Shown here: in pieces, positions 23,301 through 24,366 of the stretch | Layout of the letters: each line of letters begins with the position of its first letter | Position numbering within the stretch: position 1 is the first letter of the stretch | From: an uncultured Collinsella sp. | GTDB lineage: Bacteria; Actinomycetota; Coriobacteriia; Coriobacteriales; Coriobacteriaceae | Assembly: GCA_900541125.1 (NCBI GenBank) | Contig: UQIK01000030.1 | Span: 1-24,366, forward strand | Direction of reading: 5' to 3' | DNA: 24,366 nucleotides | The notes under the pieces: generated by a model | Database searches by the model: none | The model's input: only the letters and a program-made list of their open reading frames with translations | Told to the model about the DNA's origin: nothing | Translations under genes and position numbers: made by a program

Positions 23301-23774
23301 ATGGATGTCCTATCTGTTGAATTCCATCGGGAACTTATTAATAAATTAAAGCCGTGCATACATCGCTTGACTATGCGGCCGGGCTTATTTCGCGGCGATT
23401 ATTGCGATTCCTTTGATGGGTTCCTTGCTGGAGAGGCGGTATCGTTTCTTTACGTTCGTGATCCGGGTCCGTTGCAAGACATGCTGGAGACTGATTTTAT
23501 CGACGTGTTTCTTTATGAAAGCGATATTCGTAATTGCTTTTACTTCATTAGAAACGCTGGAATTAGCGCAATGCGAAAAGGGAACAAAGGCCTGTTATTC
23601 GATAAGAGCCTATCGAAGAAGGAATTCCTTGACAGTATTTATGAACAGCTGAAGCAAATGGAAGATACTGACTGCTTCTCAAAAGACGAGGCAAGTGATC
23701 TTGTTTATGCAATAGGGAACAGTTTGATTGACAGTGAGAGTCCTTCGTTTAAAAGAGTTTTGGGTGGGCACTGA
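23301..23774 (+). CDS. Hypothetical protein, third gene of the SatD cassette
   Basis: I do not recognise this 157-residue protein. It is soluble in appearance, with no signal peptide, membrane helix or clear motif. It is aromatic- and acid-rich, for example a FLYVRDPGPLQDML stretch (49-62) and VFLYESDIRNCFYFIRN (69-85), and ends with a lysine/glutamate-rich helical half. GAGAGG lies about 8 bp before the ATG. It follows the DUF3307 gene after 44 bp in the same direction and shares its lower GC content, so it is probably part of the same transcript. It could be a helper or regulatory partner of the cassette; this is inference. Confidence 0.6.
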   Translation: MDVLSVEFHRELINKLKPCIHRLTMRPGLFRGDYCDSFDGFLAGEAVSFLYVRDPGPLQDMLETDFIDVFLYESDIRNCFYFIRNAGISAMRKGNKGLLFDKSLSKKEFLDSIYEQLKQMEDTDCFSKDEASDLVYAIGNSLIDSESPSFKRVLGGH

Positions 23775-23855
23775 TTTTTGAGCCACGCTGCTTTCAGCCG
23801 TCGGTAAACACTCATTGGCCAAATGGCAAATAGTCCATCCGGCTTGGCCCCCGTC

Positions 23856-23898
23856 CCCCCCAATCTAGTAGACTCTAAACCGTTGCTAGATTAGGGGG
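23856..23898 (+). promoter_or_regulatory. Inverted repeat overlapping the ribosome-binding site of the ChW gene
   Basis: CCCCC-c-AATCTAG (23856-23868) and CTAGATT-a-GGGGG (23886-23898) are inverted arms with one mismatch and a 17-bp spacer. The right arm contains the GGGGG Shine-Dalgarno of the gene at 23906. A TAGACT (23869-23874) between the arms is a -10 candidate. If the start point is upstream, the arms could form an RNA hairpin hiding the ribosome site; otherwise they form a DNA operator. Confidence 0.5.
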
Positions 23899-23905
23899 AT
23901 TTTCC

Positions 23906-24366
23906 ATGAGACGCTCCATGAAACGAGTTTCCGGTGCCGCCGCCGTCCTCGCGGTCGCGGCCGCCCTGGCCCTGTGCGGGCCCGCGGCCTACGCCGCCCC
24001 CGCCGCCTCGGGCGACGCGCAGCCGCTCCCCGGCGAGGCGCAGCCCGCCGGCGGGGAGTCCGGCGCCCAGGACGAGGCCGCCCAGGCCGAAACCGCCCAG
24101 GCCGACGGGGGCCAGGCGGAGGCCGCGCAGTCCGATGGGGCCACTGCCGTCTCGCTGTCTTATTCCGCCCACGTCTCCAATATCGGCTGGATGGGCGCCG
24201 TCGCCGGCGGCGAGACCGCCGGCACGACCGGTAGGGGGCTCCCCCTCGAGGCGCTGCGCCTCGTCCTGTCCGACGCCTCGACCGGCGAGCCCCTCGGCGC
24301 TGACGCCCTGTCCGTCGAGGCCCACGTCTCGAACGTCGGCTGGCAGGCCGCCGTCGGCAACGGCGG
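23906..24366 (+). CDS. Secreted ChW-repeat protein, 3' end outside the window
   Basis: An open frame runs from ATG 23906 to the end of the window (153 full codons, no stop). It begins with a signal peptide (MRRSMKRVSG, then an Ala/Leu/Val core, cleavage after AYA at about 30). A low-complexity Ala/Gln/Glu/Gly linker (31-85) follows. Next is a clostridial hydrophobic-W (ChW) repeat: YSAHVSNIGWMGAVAGGE, then TAGTTGRGLPLEALRLVL. A second repeat starts with VEAHVSNVGWQAAVGNG and is cut by the window edge. ChW repeats occur in secreted proteins of clostridia and coriobacteria and are thought to bind surface components. GC content is very high. GGGGG upstream supports the start. Confidence 0.87.
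   Translation, partial: MRRSMKRVSGAAAVLAVAAALALCGPAAYAAPAASGDAQPLPGEAQPAGGESGAQDEAAQAETAQADGGQAEAAQSDGATAVSLSYSAHVSNIGWMGAVAGGETAGTTGRGLPLEALRLVLSDASTGEPLGADALSVEAHVSNVGWQAAVGNG

Overview
The window looks like a chromosomal segment of a Coriobacteriia species, most likely Collinsella or a close relative (Actinomycetota, anaerobic gut bacteria). This is inferred from the GC-rich coding sequence, a SufC-B-D-S-U iron-sulfur operon with a divergent Rrf2 regulator, a GGGtGRT-family gene beside a NifU-like scaffold gene, an MPKTG-anchored wall protein and a ChW-repeat secreted protein. No database search was possible, so the genus is an inference.

Layout. 1-420: two tandem tRNA-Lys(CTT) genes (the first cut by the window edge), then a 177-bp tandem duplication of the tRNA 3' end and its terminator around a cluster of three small hairpins. 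436-1296 (-): dinD. 1458-2984 (-): a fumarate reductase/L-aspartate oxidase-type flavoprotein. 3241-4998 (-): a two-gene operon of a NifU-like scaffold and a GGGtGRT protein. 5402-6214 (+): a RAYT-like (Y1) transposase that has lost its catalytic tyrosine, followed by about 600 bp with repeats but no convincing gene. 6876-12121 (-): sufCBDSU, transcribed towards the left, with its probable Rrf2 regulator divergent at 12344-12775 (+) and several operator-like inverted repeats between them. 12915-14675 (+): a wall-anchored lysozyme-like protein. 14878-16674 (+): an AAA-ATPase/DUF1703-type protein with degenerate catalytic motifs.

16699-21543 is a surface-polysaccharide region: two family-2 glycosyltransferases, an acyltransferase-3 membrane protein and a large polytopic membrane protein. 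21575-23774 is a visibly AT-richer cassette: a SatD-family protein, a DUF3307 membrane protein and an unknown small protein. It is preceded by three 17-bp operators spaced exactly 29 bp apart and a TATAAT box. The window ends inside a secreted ChW-repeat protein.

How the genes work together. The suf genes form one coupled operon for Fe-S cluster assembly: the SufBCD scaffold, the SufS desulfurase and the SufU sulfur-transfer partner. The Rrf2 protein carries three cysteines suited to sensing cluster status. The GGGtGRT/NifU-like pair is a second, uncharacterised module with Fe-S-like features. The SatD-DUF3307 cassette is the strongest candidate for an undescribed system: the SatD N-terminal region has motifs reminiscent of class III nucleotide cyclases, its C-terminus looks like a helix-turn-helix, the next gene overlaps it and encodes a membrane protein, and the promoter carries a strikingly regular operator array.
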